The notes: generated by a model from the letters alone, not told the origin. DNA of 30,181 nucleotides from Treponema sp. UBA1233 (GCA_002309305.1 DBWR01000070.1:31106-61286), one strand, 5' to 3'. Positions 22,892 to 30,106 are shown, counted from the first letter of the stretch. Made by a program: numbers and translations.

Positions 22892-25141
22892 TTACTGACC
22901 TCCGTTTAGTGACCAATAAGTTGCGTCATGTTCAAGCGAACGGTTTTCCTTTGCATAGTCGAATGCAGTTTTCCCCGCTGAATCCCTGATGGTCGTTTTC
23001 GCACCCTCGTCAAGCAGGAGCTGGATTATTTCGGTGCTTGTGGAATATTGGGCCGCATACATCAGAGGTGTTTTGCCCTTCCATATCCTGTTGATTGCCA
23101 CACCCACGTCAAGGAACAGCCTTAGTTTTGATTTCGTGATTTCGACCGGTGCCTGCGTGCTGGATATTGTCAATATGAATGCCTTGAAGACTTCTTCATC
23201 TGCCGGGGAACGGTCTTGAAGCAGGACGGAAAGAATCTCTGGATTTTGAGAGTATTCCGCCGCCATCAAAAGTGGGGTGACGTTGTACTTGTTGCGTACT
23301 CGGACATAAGCTCCGTTATCAATAAGATTTTTCACGATCTGAACATTCTGCTGGTAGCGTGAAGCATACATGAGTGCAGTCCATCCGTCCACATCCCTTG
23401 CGTTGACGTCTGCTCCGGCTTCTATCAGAGTGCGGACCTGCCAGTCATTTCCGGACATTGCGGCCCTCATCAATTGTGTAACTCCATTTTCATCCGCAGC
23501 ATCCTCAAATGTGCCTGTCTTTTGCTCTGGTTCAGGTTCTATGCTTTCTTCCTCAATGAAGTCATATATCGTTTCCTTGGGACGAGGTGCCTTTGTTTCG
23601 GCCTTTGGTTCCGGCTCTTTTTCCACAGCCTTTGGCTCAGGTTCTGTGATTACGGCAACAGGTTCTGCAACTTGCGGTACAGGTTCTGCAACTTGCGGTA
23701 CAGGTTCTGCAACTTGTGGTACAGGTTCTGCAACTTGTGGAACAGGTTCAGATTTTTTCTCCGGTTCAATTTGCGGAAGCGGTTCAAGCTCCTCTTCCTC
23801 TACGGTTTCAAGTATGAGTTCAACAGGCTCAGGCTTCGTCTCTTCCTTAACGGGCAGCTCTTGAATCTGAGGTTCTTCCACCTCTGGCTCCGGTTCAATT
23901 TGCGGGAGCGGTTCAAGTTCGTCCTCTTCAACAGTTTCTAGAATAAGTTCTTCCGGCTCCGGCTCGACGTACTCTGGTTCGGGTTCAATGTATTCAGGCT
24001 CCGGTTCAACATACTCAGGTTCTGGCTCTACGTATTCAGGTTCTGGCTCTACGTATTCAGGTTCGGGTTCAATGTATTCAGGTTCCGGCTCGACGTACTC
24101 GGGTTCCGGCTCAACGTACTCAGGGTCGGGTTCAACGTATTCAGGTTCCGGCTCAACGTATTCCGGCTCCGGCTCGACGTACTCAGGTTCCGGTTCAACG
24201 TATTCTGGTTCGGGCTCAATGTATTCTGGCTCTGGTTCTGTGTATTCCGGCTCTGGCTCAACGTATTCAGGTTCCGGTTCCGTATATTCTGGTTCGGGCT
24301 CTGTGTATTCCGGCTCTGGCTCAACGTATTCAGGTTCCGGTTCTGTGTACTCAGGTTCCGGCTCAACGTATTCCGGCTCTGGCTCTGTGTATTCCGGCTC
24401 TGGCTCAACGTATTCAGGTTCCGGTTCTGTGTACTCAGGTTCCGGTTCCGTATATTCTGGTTCGGGCTCTGTGTATTCTGGCTCGGGTTCAGGAGTTGGT
24501 TCTGCGGGTTTGGGGTCTTCTGGGGTTACGGTTATGCCTTCTCCCAAATTGACGGATGTGGTGCCACTCAACTCTGTGTTTACGTAACCTTCACGCTGCT
24601 TGTCTTTGTTTGCCTTGTCCTTTTTTTCTTCTGAAGGTTCATTTCCGTATTGCAGGAGTGTTTCAATTAAACCTGGCGTTGGGTTTTTTCGAGCATAGTC
24701 AAATGCAGTCATTCCATGGCTGTCGATTTTTGTTACCCTGGATTTTGTTCCTAAGCCAAAGATGGTTCCCGCCTTAATGACATATTCAAGAACTTCCGGG
24801 TGAGTCGTATACTGTGCGGCATACATGACCGTAGTCTTCTGGTCGTCCGTAATGGCATTTGCCGAGCAGTCTCCCTGAAAAACTTTTTTTACTATTTCAA
24901 GGTCCCTGTCGTATTGGAGCACAAGCATCAGAAAAGTTTCCCTGTGCAGGCCAAAAACCTGTTTGCTCAAATCTGGATTTCTCTTGAATGCGGCAACAAT
25001 TTCTTTGGCTGTTCCTGTACTGGCCAATTTATAGTAATCGGTAGTGTCGGTTTCAACATTCTTTGCAAAGCCGGACAAGACGCAAAAAAGAAGGGCCAAA
25101 ATGAGGATATAAGTTTTCTTTCCAAGAGAATTCCTTACCAT
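22892..25141 (-). CDS. Secreted ankyrin-repeat protein with a long Pro/Glu heptapeptide repeat
   Basis: 749 residues. Signal peptide ILILALLFCVLSGFA with a likely cut after residue 26. An N-terminal ankyrin block (about 35-165) contains TTVMYAAQYTTHPEVLEYVI. Residues about 218-397 are some 26 tandem heptapeptides of the type EPEPEYV/T/I, then a Glu-rich stretch with a duplicated ILETVEExELEPLPQIEPE block and four copies of PVPQVAE. A second ankyrin block (about 555-749) contains DVDGWTALMYASRYQQN. The extended Pro/Glu region resembles the rigid periplasmic spacers of TonB-like proteins. Probably periplasmic, with the spacer holding two ankyrin domains apart. There is no better start than the ATG at 25141 and no Shine-Dalgarno before it. 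Partners unknown. Confidence 0.88.
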   Translation of the reverse strand: MVRNSLGKKTYILILALLFCVLSGFAKNVETDTTDYYKLASTGTAKEIVAAFKRNPDLSKQVFGLHRETFLMLVLQYDRDLEIVKKVFQGDCSANAITDDQKTTVMYAAQYTTHPEVLEYVIKAGTIFGLGTKSRVTKIDSHGMTAFDYARKNPTPGLIETLLQYGNEPSEEKKDKANKDKQREGYVNTELSGTTSVNLGEGITVTPEDPKPAEPTPEPEPEYTEPEPEYTEPEPEYTEPEPEYVEPEPEYTEPEPEYVEPEPEYTEPEPEYVEPEPEYTEPEPEYTEPEPEYVEPEPEYTEPEPEYIEPEPEYVEPEPEYVEPEPEYVEPEPEYVEPDPEYVEPEPEYVEPEPEYIEPEPEYVEPEPEYVEPEPEYVEPEPEYIEPEPEYVEPEPEELILETVEEDELEPLPQIEPEPEVEEPQIQELPVKEETKPEPVELILETVEEEELEPLPQIEPEKKSEPVPQVAEPVPQVAEPVPQVAEPVPQVAEPVAVITEPEPKAVEKEPEPKAETKAPRPKETIYDFIEEESIEPEPEQKTGTFEDAADENGVTQLMRAAMSGNDWQVRTLIEAGADVNARDVDGWTALMYASRYQQNVQIVKNLIDNGAYVRVRNKYNVTPLLMAAEYSQNPEILSVLLQDRSPADEEVFKAFILTISSTQAPVEITKSKLRLFLDVGVAINRIWKGKTPLMYAAQYSTSTEIIQLLLDEGAKTTIRDSAGKTAFDYAKENRSLEHDATYWSLNGGQ
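23660..23750 (-). repeat. Four tandem 21-bp units encoding PVPQVAE
   Basis: Near-identical 21-base units, for example AGGTTCTGCAACTTGCGGTA on the + strand, repeated four times with a partial fifth. They are in frame and sit between the large heptad array and the C-terminal ankyrin block. Confidence 0.9.
23951..24490 (-). repeat. About 26 tandem 21-bp units encoding EPEPEYx heptapeptides
   Basis: 540 bases equal 25.7 copies of a 21-base unit. The variable last residue is V, T or I; one unit carries a D (EPDPEYV). Third-position changes between units show that the array is not a single recent expansion. Confidence 0.95.
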
Positions 25142-25150
25142 ATCATATAT

Positions 25151-25179
25151 ATTATAAAAGCAAGTTCCCCTTACGTCAA
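25151..25179 (-). promoter_or_regulatory. Promoter of the ankyrin gene
   Basis: On the minus strand, TTGACG, a 17-base spacer, then perfect TATAAT. The -10 ends nine bases before the ATG, so the transcript has almost no leader. Confidence 0.78.
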
Positions 25180-25205
25180 TAATAATTCATATTTCAGACA
25201 TCTAC

Positions 25206-25234
25206 TTGACATGAAAAAATCTTTGTGTTATATT
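25206..25234 (+). promoter_or_regulatory. tRNA-Met promoter
   Basis: TTGACA (25206-25211), 17 bases ending in TGT, then TATATT (25229-25234): consensus -35 with an extended -10, 12 bases before the tRNA. Confidence 0.8.
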
Positions 25235-25246
25235 CTCTACATTCGT

Positions 25247-25319
25247 GGTGGCGTAGTCCAGTCGGTAGAACAACGGACTCATATTCCGTATGTCAGTGGT
25301 TCGATCCCACTCGCCACTA
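25247..25319 (+). tRNA. tRNA-Met (anticodon CAU), elongator type
   Basis: 73 bases. Acceptor GGTGGCG pairs with CGCCACT (1:72 is G-U). Anticodon stem ACGGA pairs with TCCGT around CTCATAT (CAT at 25280-25282). T arm AGTGG/CCACT with TTCGATC. Discriminator A; CCA not encoded. It lacks the three G-C pairs of initiator tRNA and has a Y11:R24 pair, so it is elongator-like; an Ile-CAU identity (lysidine-modified) cannot be excluded. The D stem has a C12-A23 mismatch. Confidence 0.88.
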
Positions 25320-25322
25320 TAG

Positions 25323-25355
25323 CTCCTGTTTGGTTTCCAGACGGGAGTTTTTTTT
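25323..25355 (+). terminator. Intrinsic terminator after tRNA-Met
   Basis: CTCCTGT (25323-25329) pairs with ACGGGAG (25341-25347), followed by eight T. On the minus strand no T run follows, so it does not stop the nrd operon. Confidence 0.88.
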
Positions 25356-25365
25356 GCCCTGATTT

Positions 25366-26127
25366 TTATCTAAGCTGTGCTTTTGGATGGGTCAGCTTTG
25401 CAAGCTCCACGAGTTTTTCCATTTGCTCGTCTGTATATGGAGTCATGTCGCAGTAGGATGGGTTCAGGCAAGATTGGTTTTGGAACTGGGAGAAATACCA
25501 CAAGGCGTCCTGCGGGATTATTGCGGCGATGTCTCTTATGTTTCCTTCGTCAACAAGGGTGGGGACAAGAACCGTTCGGAATTCCCTGCATTCTGGGGGA
25601 AAACTTGAAATAATCGAAACAGAAGACAGTATGTTTTTTTCATAGACCTTTGAAAAATCCATGGCCCTTTTTTCATCCGGACAAAACATGCCGTAACGGT
25701 CAAGAGAGGTCTTTACGTCCATTGCAATGTAGTCTGGGCGAAGGGCACTGTCATCACATAATTCTTTAAGCTTTTGAGGGAAAAGTCCGTTTGTGTCGAG
25801 CTTGATTTTATATCCCAGTTCACGTGCTTTTTTTATGAGTGGAATCAGACGGGGATTTTCAAGAGGCTCACCACCGGAGATGGCAATTCCGCTAAGGACG
25901 TTTTTTCTTTTTTCAAGATGGGCAAAAATATCTGCCAGGCTTACAAATCCGTTTTCTTGGGCATATTCGGGGCTGCTTTCCGTATCTCCAATCAGGGCGA
26001 TATTATAGCAGTATGGGCAGCGGATGGGGCAGCCTTTCAGGAACACCGCACATGCAATATGTTCGGGGTAGTCGACAAGAGATGTCTTTATGAGTGTTCC
26101 TGCAGCGCTTTCTAAAAGATCCGGCAT
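25366..26127 (-). CDS. nrdG: Anaerobic ribonucleotide reductase activating protein
   Basis: 253 residues. Radical SAM activase that places the glycyl radical on class III ribonucleotide reductase using SAM and a [4Fe-4S] cluster. Cluster motif GCPIRCPYCYN (Cys33, Cys37, Cys40, CxxxCxxC). Further family marks: TSLVDYPEHIACAVFLKGC at the N-terminus, AISGGEPL and KLDTNG. It is longer than the ~155-residue enteric NrdG and belongs to the longer type common in Clostridia and spirochaetes. It starts 3 bases after the glycyl-radical/redoxin gene, without a strong ribosome-binding site, so translation is probably coupled. Its substrate here would be the Gly34 loop of that neighbour. Confidence 0.9.
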   Translation of the reverse strand: MPDLLESAAGTLIKTSLVDYPEHIACAVFLKGCPIRCPYCYNIALIGDTESSPEYAQENGFVSLADIFAHLEKRKNVLSGIAISGGEPLENPRLIPLIKKARELGYKIKLDTNGLFPQKLKELCDDSALRPDYIAMDVKTSLDRYGMFCPDEKRAMDFSKVYEKNILSSVSIISSFPPECREFRTVLVPTLVDEGNIRDIAAIIPQDALWYFSQFQNQSCLNPSYCDMTPYTDEQMEKLVELAKLTHPKAQLR

Positions 26128-26130
26128 TGT

Positions 26131-26661
26131 TTATGCAATGGAGACTGTCTGCTCCGTATAATTGGATAGCACGGACTCGATTTCCGTCGTATTGTGTGCC
26201 CTTGCAATTTCGTTGTTTGAACTGTCGTAGAAGATTACAGTCGGGGTGGCGAGGACTCCCTTTGCGGCTGCGTCTGCAAGCCCCTGATCGGTATCCACAT
26301 CAATGTGGGTTCCTTCCAGTGCTACATCTGCAAGATATTGTTTGACGGCAGGACAATGCGGACATGTGGCCCTTGTGAACAGCTCGTAGCTTGCGGCCTT
26401 AGCTTTGGGCATTTGTGACGGAACGAAGTCGTTTTCCCTATGGTCATCGGCGGCATCAGCTTTTGCCGGTTCTGCAAGGTTTTCCGGTACTGTAAATGAA
26501 AGCCTCTGGTTGTATTCATCGCGCTTTCCCTTGTTCCAGTTCCTGACTGAACGGTAATAGCCTACAATGCGTGCGTATACTTCCGTTTCATCTCCGCGCA
26601 CCGTATCCAATTCCTGCTGTGTCTCCGCAATTTCTGCTTCAATCTCTGCAACTGTCCTCAT
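26131..26661 (-). CDS. Detached NrdD glycyl-radical domain fused to a glutaredoxin-like domain
   Basis: 176 residues in two parts. Residues 1-56 begin with a short helical segment, then read EVYARIVGYYRSVRNWNKGK, which matches the glycyl-radical end of class III ribonucleotide reductase (family form EVYxRxVGYxRPVxxWNxGK). Gly34 is the predicted radical site. After a linker (57-90) comes a glutaredoxin/NrdH-like fold: YELFTRATCPHCPAVKQYL with the CPHC active site (100-103), and the cis-proline motif ATPTVIF. It has its own strong ribosome-binding site GGGAGGAT 40 bases after nrdD, so it is a separate gene and not a frameshift. Inference: it carries the radical for NrdD and supplies or receives electrons through CPHC. 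Confidence 0.85.
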   Translation of the reverse strand: MRTVAEIEAEIAETQQELDTVRGDETEVYARIVGYYRSVRNWNKGKRDEYNQRLSFTVPENLAEPAKADAADDHRENDFVPSQMPKAKAASYELFTRATCPHCPAVKQYLADVALEGTHIDVDTDQGLADAAAKGVLATPTVIFYDSSNNEIARAHNTTEIESVLSNYTEQTVSIA

Positions 26662-26701
26662 AATCTATCCTCCCTTTCTTTATAATCGGTATAATATGTT
26701 T

Positions 26702-28822
26702 TCATGCCTGTGAAACCCTGGCCTGTTCCTTTTCGTTCTGCAATGCCACAAGCTTTGCCTTGAGGAATGCCTGCTTTTCCGCCTTGCACTTTGGACATTC
26801 AAAATGCTCTCCCGGAATGTATCCGTGTTTTTTGCATATTGAATAAATCGGGCTTATGGTCACATACGGAATCCTGTAGTTGGAAAGCATCGTCCGCACC
26901 AAATCCCTGCAAACCTTCCAGTCTGTTATCTGCTGTCCCACAAAGGTATGGAATACCGTTCCGCCCGTATATCGTGTCTGCAGCGCTTCCTGATGGTCAA
27001 GAGCCTCAAAGATGTCCGCGGTATAGTCAACCGGTAGCTGGGTGCTGTTCGTGTAGAAGGGATCGTCAATTCCGCTTGTGATGATGTCGGGATAATTCTG
27101 TATGTCGTGGCGTGCAAGCCTGTATGAAGTGCTTTCTGCCGGTGTTGCCTCCAGGTTGAACAGTTCTCCGGTTTTTTCCTGATAGTCCTGCATCCTGCTC
27201 CTCATGTGGTCAAGAACCTGGCATGCGAATTCCTTTCCCTTGGGATCTGCTATGTTTACTCCAAGGAAGTTCAGGCAGCATTCGTTCATTCCGCAAAGGC
27301 CTATAGTGTTGAAGTGGTTGTTGAGCGTCTTGAGGTAGCGTCTTGTGTAGGGGAAAAGTCCTCCGTCAAGAAGGCGCTGTATGACTTTTCTTTTAATGCG
27401 GAGGCTGTCACGTGCAAGGTCCATCAGATGGTCAAGGCGTTCGTAGAATTCCTTTTCGTCGTTTGCAAGATAGCCTATCTGAGGCAGGTTGATTGTAACA
27501 ACTCCAAGGCTTCCTGTAAATTCATCTGAACCAAAGAGTCCGCCACCCCTTTTCCTGAGTTCCCTCTTGTCAAGCCTGAGCCTGCAGCACATTGAACGTA
27601 CATCGCTGGGGTCAAGGTCTGAGTTGATGAAGTTCTGGAAGTAGGGTGTTCCGTACTGTGACGTCATCTTGAACAGAAGCTGTGCATTTTCGCTGTCCCA
27701 GTTGAAGTCGCTGGTGATGTTGTATGTCGGAATCGGATAGCCGAATCCACGGCCTGCAGAGTCTCCTTCAAGCATGAGTTCTATGAAGACCTTGTTGATT
27801 ACGTCCATTTCCTTCTGGCAGTCACCGTAGGTAAAGTTCATTTCCTTTCCGCCTACAATCGCCTTTTCGTTCTTCAAGTCTGCGGGGCATGTCCAGTCCA
27901 ATGTAATGTTTGTAAACGGAGCCTGGCTTCCCCAACGGCTGGGTGTGTTGATTCCAAAGAGATAGCTCTGGATGCACTGCCTTACTTCTATTTCGCTCAG
28001 GTTGTCTGCCTTTACAAATGGTGCGAGGTATGTGTCAAAAGATGAGAATGCCTGTGCGCCAGCCCATTCGTTCTGGAGCACGCCCAAAAAGTTTACCATC
28101 TGGTTTACGAGGGTGCTCAGGTGGCTTGCGGGGTTTGATGTAATCTTGTCCGGGACTCCACCCAAACCTTCCTTGATGAGCTGCCTTAAGCTCCAGCCCG
28201 CACAGTATCCGCTGAACATGGAAAGGTCGTGGATGTGGAACGCACAGTCCTGGTGTGCCTTTGCTATTTCCGCAGGATATATGTTCTTGAGCCAGTAGTT
28301 GGCAGTAATCGTTCCTGAGTTGTGGAGTATGAGGCCTCCGAGAGAAAAGTTTACGTTTGCATTTTCGTTTACGCGCCAGTCGCTCTGCTGAAGGTATCCG
28401 TCCATTGTCTTGGATATGTCTATCATCAGGTTTTTGGCATCACGCATTGCATTGTGCCTTTCGCGGTAAAGTATGTATGCCTTTGCGATTTCGACTTCCT
28501 TGTTTTCGATAAGGACGTTTTCGACTGTATCCTGAATTTCTTCTATTGCTGGAATTGAATGAGCCCTTCTTCCTGCAAGAAGCACCCTGAGGTGTTCCTC
28601 AACATAGTTCGTAAGGCTTGCGGCTTTGTCCGGATTTTTCCTTCCTTCAACGGCAAGAATCGCTTTTCCTATTGCCTGTTCGATTTTGTTGCGGTCGTAG
28701 TCTGCAATTTCTCCGGAGCGCTTTACAACCTTTCGTAAAAAGCCCTGAGTCTCCAAGTCCGAGCTGCTGCCCAGAAAATCACGCCATTCAGGAAATACAT
28801 TGCCGTATGAGTCACCGCTCAT
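26702..28822 (-). CDS. nrdD: Class III ribonucleotide reductase catalytic subunit lacking its glycyl-radical loop
   Basis: 706 residues. Reduces ribonucleotides to deoxyribonucleotides without oxygen. Residues about 28-120 form an ATP-cone for allosteric control (VVKRSGEIADYDRNKIEQAI). The ten-stranded barrel follows, with FTNITLDW and GFGYPIPTYNIT. The finger loop reads TIGLCGMNECCLNFLG (Cys510, 515, 516). The C-terminal zinc module is ICKKHGYIPGEHFECPKC (Cys663, His666, Cys676, Cys679). In ordinary NrdD the RVxGY radical loop follows at once; here the protein ends in a helical tail without it, and the loop is encoded by the next gene. The start overlaps the nrdR stop (ATGA), with GGAGG inside nrdR. 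Confidence 0.94.
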   Translation of the reverse strand: MSGDSYGNVFPEWRDFLGSSSDLETQGFLRKVVKRSGEIADYDRNKIEQAIGKAILAVEGRKNPDKAASLTNYVEEHLRVLLAGRRAHSIPAIEEIQDTVENVLIENKEVEIAKAYILYRERHNAMRDAKNLMIDISKTMDGYLQQSDWRVNENANVNFSLGGLILHNSGTITANYWLKNIYPAEIAKAHQDCAFHIHDLSMFSGYCAGWSLRQLIKEGLGGVPDKITSNPASHLSTLVNQMVNFLGVLQNEWAGAQAFSSFDTYLAPFVKADNLSEIEVRQCIQSYLFGINTPSRWGSQAPFTNITLDWTCPADLKNEKAIVGGKEMNFTYGDCQKEMDVINKVFIELMLEGDSAGRGFGYPIPTYNITSDFNWDSENAQLLFKMTSQYGTPYFQNFINSDLDPSDVRSMCCRLRLDKRELRKRGGGLFGSDEFTGSLGVVTINLPQIGYLANDEKEFYERLDHLMDLARDSLRIKRKVIQRLLDGGLFPYTRRYLKTLNNHFNTIGLCGMNECCLNFLGVNIADPKGKEFACQVLDHMRSRMQDYQEKTGELFNLEATPAESTSYRLARHDIQNYPDIITSGIDDPFYTNSTQLPVDYTADIFEALDHQEALQTRYTGGTVFHTFVGQQITDWKVCRDLVRTMLSNYRIPYVTISPIYSICKKHGYIPGEHFECPKCKAEKQAFLKAKLVALQNEKEQARVSQA

Positions 28823-29283
28823 TTTTCTGTTCCTCCAACTTTCTTTACTTCAGTTATGAATTCATCAAGATCGTTAAAATGCTTGTACACGCTTGCAAAA
28901 CGGATGTAGGCCACCTTGTCAACCTTGTTAAGCCTCTTGAGCACGATTTCCCCCATGTCGGAGGTTGACACTTCACGGCTCATCTTGCCAAGGTCATAGG
29001 CTTCGTCTTCGATTTCGTTGACTATCTGGTCCACCATGCTTGTGGAAACCGGTCTTTTTTCAAGTGCGCGTTCAATTCCCCTGGCCAGCTTTTCCCTGTC
29101 AAATGGTTCCCTTCGTCCGTCACGCTTTACCACCATGAATGGCTTTTCCTCTATGCGCTCGTAGCTTGTAAAACGGTAGTGGCATTCGTTGCATTCTCTT
29201 CTGCGCCTTATGCTTTCTCCGTTGATCATGGTTCGTGATTCTATAACTTTGTCATCAAGGCTTCCACAGGACGGACATCTCAT
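28819..29283 (-). CDS. nrdR: Transcriptional repressor NrdR
   Basis: 154 residues, the normal length. Zinc ribbon with Cys3 and Cys6 (MRCPSCG) and Cys31 and Cys34 (CNECHYRF), then an ATP-cone (about 46-136, VVKRDGRREPFDREKLARGI). NrdR binds NrdR boxes and represses ribonucleotide reductase genes when nucleotides are plentiful. Here it leads the nrdR-nrdD-redoxin-nrdG operon, and a candidate box fills its own promoter, so autoregulation is likely. The ribosome-binding site is weak: the only GAGG is about 15 bases upstream of the ATG. Confidence 0.95.
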   Translation of the reverse strand: MRCPSCGSLDDKVIESRTMINGESIRRRRECNECHYRFTSYERIEEKPFMVVKRDGRREPFDREKLARGIERALEKRPVSTSMVDQIVNEIEDEAYDLGKMSREVSTSDMGEIVLKRLNKVDKVAYIRFASVYKHFNDLDEFITEVKKVGGTEK

Positions 29284-29311
29284 AGTATTATTGCTTTACC
29301 TCACCCATCCT

Positions 29312-29341
29312 ATAATACTACGCTATAGATGGTGTTTTCAA
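29312..29341 (-). promoter_or_regulatory. nrdR operon promoter
   Basis: On the minus strand, TTGAAA (29341-29336), an 18-base spacer, then TATTAT (29317-29312), with transcription expected near 29305. The 139-base bioY-nrdR gap contains no gene. Confidence 0.65.
29320..29335 (-). promoter_or_regulatory. Candidate NrdR box
   Basis: ACACCATCTATAGCGT on the minus strand agrees with the NrdR consensus acaCwAtATaTwGtgt at 13 of 16 positions. It directly abuts the -35 and fills the spacer. Usually two boxes occur about 31 bases apart; a second good copy was not found. Confidence 0.62.
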
Positions 29342-29422
29342 GTGTGAAATTTGAAATTTGTCACAAAATTTGGGTAAGTTTCATAAAAAATCATGTGAAA
29401 GTGTATACTATACAAAAATCGG

Positions 29423-30106
29423 TTAATTCTTCTTTTTGCCTTTGCCAGTGATTTTGTCCATAAGGTTCTTGCGTTTCTTCAGGCTTTCCATCAGTTCCTC
29501 AAGCTCTTCCTCATCATTGGGATAGAGGTACTTTGCGGCTACAGGCCTGAGCAGGGCTGCAAGTGGTATGCTTATTGCGATTTTGATTATGTCGGTCAGG
29601 ATGAAGGGGGTAAAACCGATGTTCATTGCCTGGGAAAAAGTATATTTTGTTCCTGTCTCAGACATGAAGTGAATGAACCACGGAATTCCAGGAAGATAGA
29701 CCACAACGAAACCTGCTATGGATGCAAGGGTAATGCGAAGGTAGTTTCTTATGTCAAAGTTCTTTTCAAAAGCATGTGGTGTTCCTGTTATCAGCCCCGA
29801 AACCAGAGCGGCCGGAAAATAGCCCCACAGGTAACCGCCAGTTGCACCGGTAAAGACTTCCCATCCTCCCCTCATGCCGGAGAATACCGGAAGTCCAAGG
29901 GCTCCCAGAAACAGAAACAGTCCTGTTGCTCCGCTTCCCTGTGTTCCTCCAAGAATCAGACCTGCAAGTACTGCAAGAAAATTCTGTAAGGTAATCGGGA
30001 TTCCACCGGGGAGGGGAATGGAGAAAAAGCATGACAGACAGAGTAGGGCTGTAAAAATGACTGTGGCAATTGTTCTTGCAAGCGAATTCTTAGTCTTTAC
30101 TGTCAT
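29423..30106 (-). CDS. bioY: BioY, substrate-binding S component of an ECF biotin transporter
   Basis: 227 residues, integral membrane protein with about six hydrophobic segments. Family signatures include SIPLPGGIPITLQNFLAVLAGL and GATGGYLWGYFPAA, which form the biotin-binding core. The C-terminal tail after about residue 195 is highly charged (EEELEELMESLKKRK). BioY binds biotin and normally couples with the EcfT membrane protein and EcfA ATPases, none of which is in the window. GGGGGAG lies 7 bases before the ATG, and the upstream gene's TAA directly abuts it, so it is cotranscribed with that gene. Confidence 0.93.
   Translation of the reverse strand: MTVKTKNSLARTIATVIFTALLCLSCFFSIPLPGGIPITLQNFLAVLAGLILGGTQGSGATGLFLFLGALGLPVFSGMRGGWEVFTGATGGYLWGYFPAALVSGLITGTPHAFEKNFDIRNYLRITLASIAGFVVVYLPGIPWFIHFMSETGTKYTFSQAMNIGFTPFILTDIIKIAISIPLAALLRPVAAKYLYPNDEEELEELMESLKKRKNLMDKITGKGKKKN

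Noticed and set aside
24049..24408. Minus-strand ORF of Ser/Arg/Asn repeats
   Set aside because: Alternative frame of the same array inside the ankyrin gene.
23951..24490. CRISPR-like direct repeats
   Set aside because: The units are contiguous with no spacers and are coding.
23988..24587. 199-codon + strand ORF with YSGSGST repeats
   Set aside because: It is the antisense of the 21-bp array. A repeat unit divisible by three keeps several frames open. No ribosome-binding site or signal was seen.
26662..26701. Frameshift explanation for the NrdD split
   Set aside because: The 40-base gap has a stop, a strong ribosome-binding site and an ATG, and the second protein has its own N-terminal helix before the radical loop.
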